From Rubrobacter sp. (GTDB lineage Bacteria; Actinomycetota; Rubrobacteria; Rubrobacterales; Rubrobacteraceae): 34,202 nt of DNA. The stretch covers positions 1-34,202 of the forward strand of contig JADDPR010000238.1 in assembly GCA_016781775.1 (NCBI GenBank), written 5' to 3'. The position numbers and the translations under genes are program-made. Below the pieces are notes generated by a model. The model did not search any database, was not told the DNA's origin, and worked only from the letters and a program-made list of their open reading frames with translations. Below are positions 1 through 10,480 of this stretch, piece by piece (the first letter of the stretch is position 1; each line of letters starts with the position of its first letter).

Positions 1-87
1 CTCGCCCGAAGGGATCGCTTGGTCGCGAGATTTCCCGCCGAGTGCCAAGGTGGAACACGGGCTCAATCATTTCGATCAACGCTCCAA

Positions 88-112
88 CGGCTGAAAGCCG
101 GCGGCTAACTAA
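88..112. repeat. Degenerate heptad repeat (GCTGAAA/GCCGGCG/GCTAACT) at the secG 3' end
   Basis: Same heptad style as at 2484-2520 and 6576-6606. Confidence 0.4.
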
Positions 113-329
113 GAAAGATCAGGGCCACCGTCGAGAGGGCGAAGAGGGCGACCACGATCAGGGTGAGCTTGGTCAGGTTCTTCTCCATGACGGTCGTGCC
201 GGAGAAGGTGCTCCCCATTCCGCCGCCGAGGGAGGAAGAGAGACCCCCGCCCTTGCCGGAGTGCAGGAGGATGAGCCCTATAAGGGCGATGCTGAAGATC
301 GTGTGCAGGAATGCGAGTACGTATATCAT
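105..329 (-). CDS. secG: Preprotein translocase subunit SecG
   Basis: 74 aa, two hydrophobic segments flanking a Gly/Ser-rich loop (LLHSGKGGGLSSSLGGGMGSTFSGTT); located after tpiA as in many bacteria. Confidence 0.93.
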   Translation of the reverse strand: MIYVLAFLHTIFSIALIGLILLHSGKGGGLSSSLGGGMGSTFSGTTVMEKNLTKLTLIVVALFALSTVALIFLS

Positions 330-334
330 GCCGG

Positions 335-1150
335 CTACTCTACCATACGTTCCTGCGCATCATCCTCGTTCTGCGCGACGCTCTGGCGGGCCACCTCGAC
401 GAGCTCTGCGAACGAGTCGGCCTCCAGGGAGGCGCCCCCGACGAGGCCTCCGTCCACGTCGTCCTGCGCCATGATGTCGGCGGCGTTGGACGGCTTGATC
501 GAACCGCCGTAGAGGATGCGGACGCTGTGGGCGAACTCCTCGCCGCCAAGCTCCCCGAGCAGGCCGCGGATCTGCCCTATCGCCTCCTGCGCATCCTCGG
601 GGGAGGCCGTCTCGCCGGTTCCTATCGCCCAGATGGGCTCGTAGGCGAAGACGACCGAATCTCCGGAGGGCGAATCCAGCCCGTCCATCACGGCGCGAAC
701 CTGCCCGGAGACCTTCTCCCACATGCCGCCCGCGTCGCGCTCCTCCTTCGTCTCCCCGACGCAGACGACGGGGATGAGCCCGGCCTCGAGGGCCTTCGCC
801 GCCTTGCGGGCGACGGTCTCGTCCGTCTCCCCGAAGATCTCGCGCCGCTCCGAGTGGCCCACGATCACGGCCTCCGCCCCGACGTCCTTGATCATCGGAG
901 CCGAGACCTCCCCTGTGTACGCCCCGGAGTCCTCGAAGTAGAGGTTCTGAGCCCCCGCCATCACGGCCGAGTCCTCCGTCATCCTGCCGACGGTCGGGAG
1001 CGAGGTGAACGGCGCGAAGACGGCGACGTCGACCTCGTCCGTGGAGTCCGCGACCCTCGGGAGGAGCTTCGCGGCGTAGTCCTCGGCCTCCCGGACGAGC
1101 TTGTTCATCTTCCAGTTCGCCGCCATCATCGGTTTTCTCTGTGCCGCCAT
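335..1150 (-). CDS. tpiA: Triosephosphate isomerase
   Basis: AANWKMNK, VIVGHSERR, AYEPIWAIGTG and ILYGGSIKPSNA motifs; starts 3 nt after the pgk stop codon with an SD-like GGGAG. Confidence 0.97.
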   Translation of the reverse strand: MAAQRKPMMAANWKMNKLVREAEDYAAKLLPRVADSTDEVDVAVFAPFTSLPTVGRMTEDSAVMAGAQNLYFEDSGAYTGEVSAPMIKDVGAEAVIVGHSERREIFGETDETVARKAAKALEAGLIPVVCVGETKEERDAGGMWEKVSGQVRAVMDGLDSPSGDSVVFAYEPIWAIGTGETASPEDAQEAIGQIRGLLGELGGEEFAHSVRILYGGSIKPSNAADIMAQDDVDGGLVGGASLEADSFAELVEVARQSVAQNEDDAQERMVE

Positions 1151-1153
1151 GGG

Positions 1154-2341
1154 CTACTCCCCCCTGTCTATCCTGTCCGGCAACACCGCGACGCCGGGCA
1201 ACTCCTTGCCCTCCACGTACTCCAGCGAAGCCCCGCCACCGGTCGAGATGAAGCTCATCTCGTCCTCCAGGCCGAGCTTGCGCACCGCCGCCACGGAATC
1301 ACCGCCCCCGACGACGCTCACCGCCTCACTCTCGGCGACGGCTCTGGCGACCCCCTCGGTCCCCTCCGCGAAGGCCTCGATCTCGAAGACCCCCATCGGC
1401 CCGTTCCAGAACACGGTCCTGGCACCCGCGATGTACGAGCGAAAAGCCTCGACCGACTGGGGTCCCACGTCCAGCCCCATCATGCCGTCCGGTATCTCCC
1501 CAACCGGGACGACGCGAGCCTCCGCGCCCTCCTCCATCGCCTCCGCGACCACCACGTCCACGGGCAGGACCAGCTTGTCGCCGGCCTCCCCCAGAAGCCG
1601 CTTCGCCTCCTCGAGATAGTCGTCCTCCACGAGGGAGTCACCGATCCCGTAGCCCTGGGCCTTGAAGAACGTGAAGCACATCGCCCCGCCGATAAGCAGC
1701 GTGTCCGCGACGCCGAGGAGGCTCTCGATCACCCCGAGCTTGTCCGAAACTTTTGCTCCGCCAAGAATCGCGACGAAAGGCCGCTCAGGCGTGCGCAACA
1801 CGCTATCGAGGTAATCGAGCTCTTCCTGCATCAAGAGCCCTGCTGCGGCGGGCAGCTTCTCCGCGACCCCCACGGTGGTGGCGTGCGCTCGATGGGCCGC
1901 CCCGAAGGCGTCGTTCACGTACAGCTCGGCCAAAGATGCGAGCCCCCCCGCGAGCTTCGGGTCGTTCTTCGTCTCCCCCGGATAAAAACGCGAGTTCTCC
2001 AGCAGCGTAACGCCGCCCTCCGGCGCATCTTCGAGCGCCGCCTCGACCTCGGGGCCGATCGCCTCGTCCAGCTTCTGCACGGGCGCGCCGAGAAGGTCCT
2101 CCAGGCGTTTCGCGACCGGGTCCATCGCGTACTTCGGGTCCGGCTCCCCCTTGGGTCGTCCGAGGTGAGAGATCAGGATGGGCCTGCCGCCACGCTCCAA
2201 AAGGTCCCGCACCGTCGGGAGAGCGCGCCGTATGCGCGTATCGTCGGTGACCTCGCCGTCCTTCACGGGCACGTTGAAGTCGACCCGCACGAGCACCCTC
2301 TTCCCCCCCACATCGAGGTCCTTCACGCTCTTCTTGTTCAC
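1154..2341 (-). CDS. pgk: Phosphoglycerate kinase
   Basis: RVDFNVPVKDG, ILISHLGRPKG, GGAKVSDK and STGGGASLE motifs. GTG start at 2341 preferred (GGGAGG SD about 5 nt upstream); the ORF track extends to 2365. Confidence 0.95.
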   Translation of the reverse strand: MNKKSVKDLDVGGKRVLVRVDFNVPVKDGEVTDDTRIRRALPTVRDLLERGGRPILISHLGRPKGEPDPKYAMDPVAKRLEDLLGAPVQKLDEAIGPEVEAALEDAPEGGVTLLENSRFYPGETKNDPKLAGGLASLAELYVNDAFGAAHRAHATTVGVAEKLPAAAGLLMQEELDYLDSVLRTPERPFVAILGGAKVSDKLGVIESLLGVADTLLIGGAMCFTFFKAQGYGIGDSLVEDDYLEEAKRLLGEAGDKLVLPVDVVVAEAMEEGAEARVVPVGEIPDGMMGLDVGPQSVEAFRSYIAGARTVFWNGPMGVFEIEAFAEGTEGVARAVAESEAVSVVGGGDSVAAVRKLGLEDEMSFISTGGGASLEYVEGKELPGVAVLPDRIDRGE

Positions 2342-2483
2342 TTGCCTCCCTTCGGTCGGCGCCAACAGCCCTCAGCCCAAGACGGCGGCCCGCGCATCCC
2401 CTCACCGAAGTCGCGTGGGTGGCCCTGAAAGAGAGGCGCAGCCGGGATCGAGTGCGAACCCCAGCTGCGCGCTGAACTGCCCT

Positions 2484-2517
2484 TGCTGACGGCTTACGGG
2501 CTGACGGCCGACAGCTC

Positions 2518-2520
<3 letters not shown>
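2484..2520. repeat. Degenerate heptad repeat downstream of gap
   Basis: GCTGACG GCTTACG G GCTGACG GCCGACA GCTCTTA, ending at the gap stop codon. Confidence 0.55.
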
Positions 2521-3522
<1,002 letters not shown>

Positions 3523-3611
3523 AGGTGTCTCCTTCTCTCGCTCGTCGCCAGCTTACTATATTGTCCCCTCACCGTCGGACGGCTAACGCGAGGGGGGAAT
3601 CACACCCGCCC

Positions 3612-4481
3612 CTACCCCTGGGCCCCACCCCTGGCGATCTCGACGAGCCTCCTCAGGCGATGATTTGCAGCACTCTTGGAGAGGCCGCCCAGGCGCGCAA
3701 GGTCCGTGAGGGAGGCATCCGGGTTCTCCAGACGCAGCTCCAGCATCTCCCGCAAGGCCGGCGGCAGGCTCCCGGGGTCGAGGTTCTCCAGCGCCTCCCC
3801 CTGCAGGGCGGCGGCGACGGCGGTCCGGTTCGCGTTGGCCGCGTCGAAGTTCGTTACGCGGTTGGCGTTGGCCTTCGCCTCCCCGACGATGGCGCGGGCC
3901 TCGTACTCGAGGACGGCGTCGTGCAGGCCCATGCGGGCCAGGATCGCGGTGACCCCCTCGGCGCTCTTGGTGTACGCCACGTAACGCCCCCGTCGGTGCG
4001 CGACCTTGAGGGGAACGGGCGAGAGACGGGCCACGCGCCTGACGAACTCCTCGCTCTTGTGGACGAACTCGAGGTGGTGACCGCGCCGGTAGCCGGGACC
4101 GGTGAGGGAGCCCGCGCCCTGAAAAGCCCCGCGAAGGTAGGAGATCCCGGCCGCGCCCCCACGGACGGCGCGACCACGCTCGACGCGAAGCTCTTCTACC
4201 GCCTGGACGGCGCGGTTCCCCTCTACCCTCACGGCGTAACGCTGACGGCCGAAGGAGCCCGGCGAGTAGGTCGTTAGCCCCGACTCCAACCCGAACTCCG
4301 AGCGCCAGAGGCGCACCACGGAGCGGGCGACGGGGGCGCTCGTCGTGCGGACCGTCGCGCCTGTCTCGTCGACCGTCCCGGCGGCGTCGAGTAGGCCCGC
4401 GAGCTCGGCCCTCCGGCCCGGCCCCGGCTCGGCCACCCGGGCGGCGAGCTGGCGGCGGAGCTCAGAGGCGAACGAGGGCAA
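3612..4481 (-). CDS. whiA: Sporulation/division regulator WhiA (DUF199)
   Basis: LAGLIDADG-like core (YLRGAFQGAGSLTGP), C-terminal HTH (SLTDLARLGGLSKSAANHRLRRL), position directly after yvcK. TTG start overlaps the yvcK 3' end by 20 nt. Confidence 0.92.
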   Translation of the reverse strand: MPSFASELRRQLAARVAEPGPGRRAELAGLLDAAGTVDETGATVRTTSAPVARSVVRLWRSEFGLESGLTTYSPGSFGRQRYAVRVEGNRAVQAVEELRVERGRAVRGGAAGISYLRGAFQGAGSLTGPGYRRGHHLEFVHKSEEFVRRVARLSPVPLKVAHRRGRYVAYTKSAEGVTAILARMGLHDAVLEYEARAIVGEAKANANRVTNFDAANANRTAVAAALQGEALENLDPGSLPPALREMLELRLENPDASLTDLARLGGLSKSAANHRLRRLVEIARGGAQG

Positions 4482-5430
4482 GCTGGCGCACCTCTTCTGC
4501 GAGACGGTCCGCGTCGTGGCGCAGCGAGGATCGGGTGGCGGCTTCGCGTGAGATCAGGTCGGCCTCCCGCACGCGCACCCCCATCGCACGGATCTTCTCC
4601 CCATCGACCACGACCGGCATCGCCCCCTCGGACTCGTAGCGTCCCACAAGCTCGGCGCTCAAGGGCTGTGCGTGTACGAGCACGTCCGTCACGATGGGAC
4701 CGGCGTGTTCGGCGATCGCCCGGAGGTGGTCGGAGACCGCGTACCCGTCCGTCTCCCCCGGCTGCGTCATCACGTTCGCGACGTACACGACCGGCCCCCG
4801 AAAATCCGCCAAAGCCTCCCGGACACCACCGCCCAGGAGCGCCGGGATCGTGCTCGTCCAAAGACTCCCCGAGCTCAAGACCACCACGTCCGCCCCCTCG
4901 ACCGCCTCGATCACGCCGGCCGGGGCCGGAGCCCCTTCCGGCTCCACGGTCACCCTTTGTATGGGTTTTCCGGCCTCGTGGACCGCGGACTCGCCGCGGG
5001 CCGCGGTGCCGTCGGCGTAGTGGGCGACGAGCGTCAGGCTCTCGGTCGCGGCCGGGAAGACGCGGCCCTTCACCCGTAGGAAACGCCCGGCCTGCTCGAC
5101 CCCCTCGCAGAAGCCGCCGGCGATGTCCGAGAGAGCCGCGATGATGATGTTCCCGACCGAGTGGTCCGAGAGCTCTCCTCCGCCTTCGAAGCGGTAGCCG
5201 AAGACCTCGGCGAGGCGCTTCCTGCCCGCCAGCGCGATCAGGCAGTTCCTCACGTCCCCCGGAGGGGCCACCCCGAGCTCCTGACGAAGCCTGCCGCTGG
5301 ATCCCCCGTCGTCCGCCACCGTCACGACCGCCGCGAGCTCCCCCACCCGTTCCCTCAAACCCCGGAGCAACACGGGCAACCCCGTGCCCCCGCCGAACGC
5401 GACCACCCGCAAACCGTCCTGCCTGCCCAT
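4462..5430 (-). CDS. yvcK: YvcK/CofD-like gluconeogenesis factor
   Basis: VVAFGGGTGLPVLLRGL, VADDGGSSGRLR, GDVRNCL and NIIIAAL; conserved rapZ-yvcK-whiA neighbourhood. Confidence 0.93.
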   Translation of the reverse strand: MGRQDGLRVVAFGGGTGLPVLLRGLRERVGELAAVVTVADDGGSSGRLRQELGVAPPGDVRNCLIALAGRKRLAEVFGYRFEGGGELSDHSVGNIIIAALSDIAGGFCEGVEQAGRFLRVKGRVFPAATESLTLVAHYADGTAARGESAVHEAGKPIQRVTVEPEGAPAPAGVIEAVEGADVVVLSSGSLWTSTIPALLGGGVREALADFRGPVVYVANVMTQPGETDGYAVSDHLRAIAEHAGPIVTDVLVHAQPLSAELVGRYESEGAMPVVVDGEKIRAMGVRVREADLISREAATRSSLRHDADRLAEEVRQLALVRL

Positions 5431-5451
5431 AAAGGGGAGTATAAACGCGCC

Positions 5452-6489
5452 CTAGGAGCCCGCGAACCGGTCGCGGTCGTGGGGCTCGTCGAAGTCGATG
5501 ATCGGACCCTTCGGCACTATCCGGCTCGGGTTGATGCTCTCGTGGCTCCGGTAGTAGTGCTTCTTTATGTGGTCCAGGTTCGCCGTCTCGGCGACGCCGG
5601 GCTGCTGGTACAGATCCTTGGTGTAATTCCACAGGTTCGGGTAGTCGACGATGCGCCGGAGGTTGCACTTGAAGTGGCCGACGTACACGGGGTCGAAGCG
5701 CAAGAGGGTCGGGAACATGCACCAGTCGGCCTCCGTGATCCTCTCGCCGCACAGATAACGTCGCTCCCCCAGGACCTCCTCCCAGTGGTTCAGCGCCTCG
5801 AAGAGCTCCGTCACGGCCTCGTCGTAGGCGGGCTGCTTCATGGCGAAACCGGTGCGGTAGACGCCGTTGTTGATGGGTTCGTAGATCTCGTCGATCACCC
5901 GGTCCACCTCCTCCCGGAGGTCCTCCGGGCAGAAGTCCAGATCGGCCCGGACCCCCTCGACCCCGTCGAACTCGTGGTCGAGCATGCGGATGATCTCGCG
6001 CGACTCGTTGTTCACGATCGTGCCGGTCTCCTTGTCCCAGAGCACGGGGGTGGTGACCCTACCGGTGTAGCTCGGATCGGCCTTCTGGTAGACCTCGCGC
6101 AGGTACCTGGCCCCGTTGACGTCGTCTGGCACCTCGCCCGGCTCGCCATACCAGCCCCAGCCGTCGTCCCCCATGTACGAGCCGACGACGGACATCGAGA
6201 TGGCATCTTCTAGCCCCTTGAGCTTGCGCAGGATCGCCGTCCTGTGAGCCCACGGACAGGCCCAGGCGACGTACAGATGGTACCGCCCGGCCTCGGCCCC
6301 AAACCCGCTCGACCCGTCCGCCGTTACCCGATCCCGGAACGAGGTGGTCGAGCGTACGAACCGCCCCTCGGAGTCCCTCGGGATGCGCTCCTCGGTCTTC
6401 CACTCGCCCTCGACCAGCATGCCTGGCATACGAAAACCTCCGGTTTCTTGGTTTGTCGGCATTTCAGTGCTCAGTTTGGCGGCGTCCAA
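5452..6489 (-). CDS. Xi-class glutathione S-transferase / glutathionyl-hydroquinone reductase-like protein (YqjG/ECM4 family)
   Basis: YVAWACPWAHRTAILRKLKGLE motif, SYMGDDGWGWYG and ADWCMFPTLLRFDPVYVGHFKCNLRRI. TTG start with GGGGAG upstream; start uncertain. Confidence 0.88.
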   Translation of the reverse strand: MDAAKLSTEMPTNQETGGFRMPGMLVEGEWKTEERIPRDSEGRFVRSTTSFRDRVTADGSSGFGAEAGRYHLYVAWACPWAHRTAILRKLKGLEDAISMSVVGSYMGDDGWGWYGEPGEVPDDVNGARYLREVYQKADPSYTGRVTTPVLWDKETGTIVNNESREIIRMLDHEFDGVEGVRADLDFCPEDLREEVDRVIDEIYEPINNGVYRTGFAMKQPAYDEAVTELFEALNHWEEVLGERRYLCGERITEADWCMFPTLLRFDPVYVGHFKCNLRRIVDYPNLWNYTKDLYQQPGVAETANLDHIKKHYYRSHESINPSRIVPKGPIIDFDEPHDRDRFAGS

Positions 6490-6575
6490 CGCTGCTCCCC
6501 AATGACCACGATTCTATCGGCTGTCCAGGCTCCGGGAGAGCCGGGGATCACCACCCTTCCGTGATCAAAGCCTTT

Positions 6576-6606
6576 CTGCTGACGGGCTGAAAACCTGACC
6601 GGCTGA
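6576..6606. repeat. Degenerate heptad repeat downstream of rapZ
   Basis: GCTGACG G GCTGAAA ACCTGACC G GCTGACA. Confidence 0.5.
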
Positions 6607-6628
6607 CAATCCCGAGGCACCCGCTTCG

Positions 6629-7549
6629 TCAGCGCCCTAGATCCCGGTGCCGAACGAAGAGATCGATCTCCGGGCCGTCCACACCCTCCTCCCGGAGGTG
6701 GCGCGCGATCTCCTCGACGATAGCGACCGAGCGGTGACGTCCTCCGGTGCAGCCTATACCCAGAGTGAAGTAAGTCTTGCCTTCGGCGGCGTAGCGCGGA
6801 ATCAGGAACGCCAAAAGGTCGCGGAGGTGGGCGAGAAACGTCTTGGTGTCCTCCTGACCGAGCACGGCGTCGCGGACGGGCTCGTCGTGCCCGGTCAAGG
6901 GACGTAGGGCGGGATCGTAGTGCGGGTTCGGGAGGAAGCGGACGTCGAGGAGCATGTCCACGTCCATCGGAGCCCCATGTTTGAAGCCGAAGGAGGTGAC
7001 GCTGACCGAGAGCCGCCCCTCATGCGACTCGATGAGCCGGGCAAAGCGCTTGCGGGACTCGGCGGCGTTCAGGGACGAGGTGTCCACGACGATGTCGGCC
7101 CTCTCTTTGAGGCCCGCGAGGTCGCGCCGCTCGGTCCCTATCGCCGCGAGGATATCCCCGTTCTTGGCCGCGGGATGCGGCCTCCGGCTCTCCTTGTAGC
7201 GGCTCACGAGCGTCTTGTCGTCGGCCTCCACGAAGACGATCTGCGGCTCCCAGCCGCTCTCGCCCTTGACGAAGTCGAGACCCGTCTCCAGCTCCTCGCC
7301 GAAGTACCTGCGACCCCGGATATCCACCACGACGACCACCCCGGCCGAGTTGTCCCGCTCCGACGGGGAGAGCGCCAGGACGTTCGGGATCATCTTCGGC
7401 GGAAGGTTGTCGATGCAGTAGTACCCGGCGTCCTCGAAAGCCTTCAGGAGCCCGGTCTTTCCGGCCCCCGACAGCCCCGTGACCATGATCAGACGCCGCC
7501 CCCCTGGGCTTGGGGCCTGACCAACGGGAGAGTCCCCGCCGTTCGTCAT
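6629..7549 (-). CDS. rapZ: RNase adapter / nucleotide-binding protein RapZ
   Basis: Walker A VTGLSGAGKTGLLKAFED, YCIDNLPP, SFGFKHGAPMDVDMLLDVRFLPNPHY and GIGCTGGRHRSV. Confidence 0.95.
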   Translation of the reverse strand: MTNGGDSPVGQAPSPGGRRLIMVTGLSGAGKTGLLKAFEDAGYYCIDNLPPKMIPNVLALSPSERDNSAGVVVVVDIRGRRYFGEELETGLDFVKGESGWEPQIVFVEADDKTLVSRYKESRRPHPAAKNGDILAAIGTERRDLAGLKERADIVVDTSSLNAAESRKRFARLIESHEGRLSVSVTSFGFKHGAPMDVDMLLDVRFLPNPHYDPALRPLTGHDEPVRDAVLGQEDTKTFLAHLRDLLAFLIPRYAAEGKTYFTLGIGCTGGRHRSVAIVEEIARHLREEGVDGPEIDLFVRHRDLGR

Positions 7550-7744
7550 ATTCTCGGTCTACCCTGCGCTGGAATCATCGATTAGGCCGAGCGTATCATC
7601 GGAGACGGGGGGTCGCAACGCATTTTCGTATATTTAAAGGACCTTTAACGCTGCCTCCCTGTGGAGGGGGTACGGCAAAGCGGTCGCTCCGATCCCATAG
7701 ATCCGTTGCGGTCCTGCCTCCAAACCCCGAGGACCTCACCCCGT

Positions 7745-9586
7745 TCAGCGATGCAACCGGGCGTGGATCTCGCGGGCTACCCTGTACGGCAGCCTGGGGA
7801 CGGCTTCTAGCTCCTCCACCGAGGCGTTGACGAACGCCTCCGGGGTACCGAAGTGCTCCAGAAGCTTTTTCTTGCGCGCGGGGCCGACGCCGGGCAGTTC
7901 GTCGAGGACGGAGGCTGTCATCGCCTGGCCGCGGAGCTTGCGGTGGTAGGTGTTGGCGAAGCGGTGCGCCTCGTCCCGGACGCGCTGCAGGAGGTGCAGC
8001 TCCGGGGAGTCGCGACGCAGGATCACCGGCTCCGGCCGGCCCGGCTGAAAGACCTCCTCGTCGCGCTTGGCCAGGGAGCGCAGGGTGATGTCGGGAAGAT
8101 CCTTGCCCACCCCCATCTCCTTGAAGATCGGGACGACCGCCGAGAGCTGGCCCTTGCCGCCGTCGAGGAGGACGAGGTCCGGGGCGGGGAACTTCTCGTC
8201 GCCCTCCGCCAGCCGGTCGAGACGGCGCCGCAGGACCTCCGCCATGCTCGAGAAGTCGTCGGCCCCCTCGACCGTCTTGATCTTGAACCGTCGATACTGG
8301 TCCTTCGCCGGCCTGCCGCCCTGGAAGACGACCATCGAGGCGACGGAGTTCGTCCCCATGGTGTTCGATATGTCGTAGCACTCGATGCGCATCGGCAGCC
8401 TTGGAAGAGCGAGCTCCTCGCGCAGGGCGTCCAGGGTCGAGGCGACCTGGTTGCGCTGGGACTCCTCCACCAGCTTCTCGTGCGAGAGGCCGAGCTTGGC
8501 GTTCCGCTCGGCCATCTCGAGGATGCGCCGTTTGTCCCCCCTCTTCGGACGATGCACGTCGACCTTCGTCCCCCGAAGCTCCGAGAGGTGATCCTCGAGC
8601 GGGGCGAGCGCCTCGTCCGTCTCGTCCGTCCCCACGAGGACCTCGCGCGGGACGGCATTCCCCGAATCGTAAAACTGGGGGACAAACTGGAGCGCCACGG
8701 CGTCCGCCGGCGACTCCGCGTAGTTGTCCAGAAGAAAAGAATCGCGGTTGACGATCTGGCCCCCGCGCACGGCGAAGACCTGAACGCAAGCGGACTCCCC
8801 CTCGGCGTACGCCCCGAAGGCATCGAAGGAGTCCTCGGAGGCGATCGTCGCCTGCTGGCGGTCGCGGACGTGGGTGAGGGCCGAGAGCTCGTCGCGAAGC
8901 TTCGCCGCCCTCTCGAAGTCCATCTCCCGGGCGGCCTCTTTCATCGCCACCTCGCGCTCGCGGATAAGGTGGTCGACCCTGCCCTCCAGAAAGGCGACGA
9001 CGTCCGAGATTATGCCGTCGTAGTCCTCCTTGGAGATCGCACCGACGCAAGGCGCCGCCGAGCGCCCGATGTGATAGTTCAGGCACGGCACCCCGCTTCT
9101 ACGTCCCGGCTCGGGGCCCCGGCACTTCCTGAACCGGAACGTCCTGTTCAGAACGTCCAGCGTCGAGTGCACGGAGCTCGCGCTCGGAAACGGCCCGAAG
9201 TAGCGGTGGCGCCCGTCCCGCGTCGCGCGCGTGGCGTAGACCCTCGGGTACTCGTCCCCGGTCGTCACCACGATGTACGGGTAGCTCTTGTCGTCCTTGA
9301 GCGAGGCGTTGAAGCGAGGACGATGGCGCTTAATGAGGTTCGCCTCCAACACCAGCGCCTCGGTCTCGCTCCTGGTGACGATGAAATCTATGCGCCGGAC
9401 GCGCTCGCGTAACTCCCCAATCTTCGGCCGCCCGTCGCCGGACTTCGTGAAGTAGTTGGCGACGCGCGAGCGGATGTTCTTCGCCTTACCGACGTAGATA
9501 ACCCGATCCTCGGCATCCTTGAAGATGTAGACGCCGGGTGAGGTCGGTAGGTGCGAGCGATCGGGATACCCGTTCTTCTGAACCAT
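7745..9586 (-). CDS. uvrC: Excinuclease ABC subunit C
   Basis: GIY-YIG domain ([34 protein letters not shown]), UVR motif, RNase H-like LDGGKGQL, C-terminal HhH ([20 protein letters not shown]). ATG at 9586 preferred over the ORF-track start at 9625. Confidence 0.95.
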   Translation of the reverse strand: MVQKNGYPDRSHLPTSPGVYIFKDAEDRVIYVGKAKNIRSRVANYFTKSGDGRPKIGELRERVRRIDFIVTRSETEALVLEANLIKRHRPRFNASLKDDKSYPYIVVTTGDEYPRVYATRATRDGRHRYFGPFPSASSVHSTLDVLNRTFRFRKCRGPEPGRRSGVPCLNYHIGRSAAPCVGAISKEDYDGIISDVVAFLEGRVDHLIREREVAMKEAAREMDFERAAKLRDELSALTHVRDRQQATIASEDSFDAFGAYAEGESACVQVFAVRGGQIVNRDSFLLDNYAESPADAVALQFVPQFYDSGNAVPREVLVGTDETDEALAPLEDHLSELRGTKVDVHRPKRGDKRRILEMAERNAKLGLSHEKLVEESQRNQVASTLDALREELALPRLPMRIECYDISNTMGTNSVASMVVFQGGRPAKDQYRRFKIKTVEGADDFSSMAEVLRRRLDRLAEGDEKFPAPDLVLLDGGKGQLSAVVPIFKEMGVGKDLPDITLRSLAKRDEEVFQPGRPEPVILRRDSPELHLLQRVRDEAHRFANTYHRKLRGQAMTASVLDELPGVGPARKKKLLEHFGTPEAFVNASVEELEAVPRLPYRVAREIHARLHR

Positions 9587-9724
9587 CCATACGATTATAT
9601 CGCCTCGGACCCTCGGACCCGGCACGATCGGCCCTCCGAGGCGCGTTTGCCCAGTTCGTCGTCGAATACCCGGATCACGGGGATCGCTCCACGGCCTAGG
9701 CCAGAGGTCCCCTCTCGGGCTGCC

Positions 9725-10480
9725 TTACCGGGTTCGGCGGCGGGGTTGGCTGGGCCGGATGGTCGAGCCGGGCGGGATCATCTCGTTGCCGCCCGCCCGG
9801 GCGTAGCCGAAGCCCGAGACCCAGCCGCCGACGGCGCCCGAGAGGGTGGAGACGAGGGCCCCCGCGAGCCCCAACGCGTCCGGGTCCGTCGCCAGCACGA
9901 GAAGCCCCGCGACGAGGGCGAGAGCTCCGGACAGGAAGACGGCGTTGCGACGCCGCGCGTAATCCACCGTTGTGGCGTAGAGGGCGTACAAAACGAGCGC
10001 CGTTGCCGCGAGCAGGAGCAGGGGAAAGACGTAGATTACGAGGCTTCCTTCGAGGCCGGCGAAGAGCACGGGTCTGAAAAGCTGGTCGCGGCCCTCGAGG
10101 CCGTAGGCGATCGCAGCCCAGGAGAGGACGAAGAAGCACGCCCACCCGATCAGCGCGCCGAGGCCGGCGCCCACTCCCATCCCGAAGCCCCGTTCGACCC
10201 GATATGTGCGCGCTCCCAGAAAGAACGCGAGGACCATGGCCGGCAGGATCAGGACGAGACCGTAGAACGAGAGCCGGCTCAATACCTGCCCGAACCCCGC
10301 CCCGTCGCCGACGTAGCGGATCGGCAGTGCGAGGAGCGTCGCGGCCGCCAGAAAAGCGAGGATTCCCATGTACACCCAGGTGACGCACCCGAAGGCGCGC
10401 CGGTAACGCGGCTGGATCCCGTCCTCGCGTCCCCCCTCCGGGGCGGGCTCGCGGCGCCCGGACGGTCCGCTACGAGACAC
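9725..10480 (-). CDS. Multi-pass membrane protein of unknown function
   Basis: Hydrophobic helices (WVYMGILAFLAAATLLALPI, FYGLVLILPAMVLAFFLGA, GALALVAGLLVLATDP); overlaps the 3' end of the upstream phosphodiesterase gene by 11 nt. Confidence 0.75.
   Translation of the reverse strand: MSRSGPSGRREPAPEGGREDGIQPRYRRAFGCVTWVYMGILAFLAAATLLALPIRYVGDGAGFGQVLSRLSFYGLVLILPAMVLAFFLGARTYRVERGFGMGVGAGLGALIGWACFFVLSWAAIAYGLEGRDQLFRPVLFAGLEGSLVIYVFPLLLLAATALVLYALYATTVDYARRRNAVFLSGALALVAGLLVLATDPDALGLAGALVSTLSGAVGGWVSGFGYARAGGNEMIPPGSTIRPSQPRRRTR

Noticed and set aside
311-2428. 705-aa plus-strand ORF
   Set aside because: Antisense shadow of tpiA and pgk in high-GC DNA; low-complexity Arg/Leu/His-rich translation with no domain.
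2436-2470. Possible tRNA-like arm (GGGATCGAGTGCGAACCC) between gap and pgk
   Set aside because: No full cloverleaf, acceptor stem or anticodon arm; treated as an ordinary imperfect hairpin.
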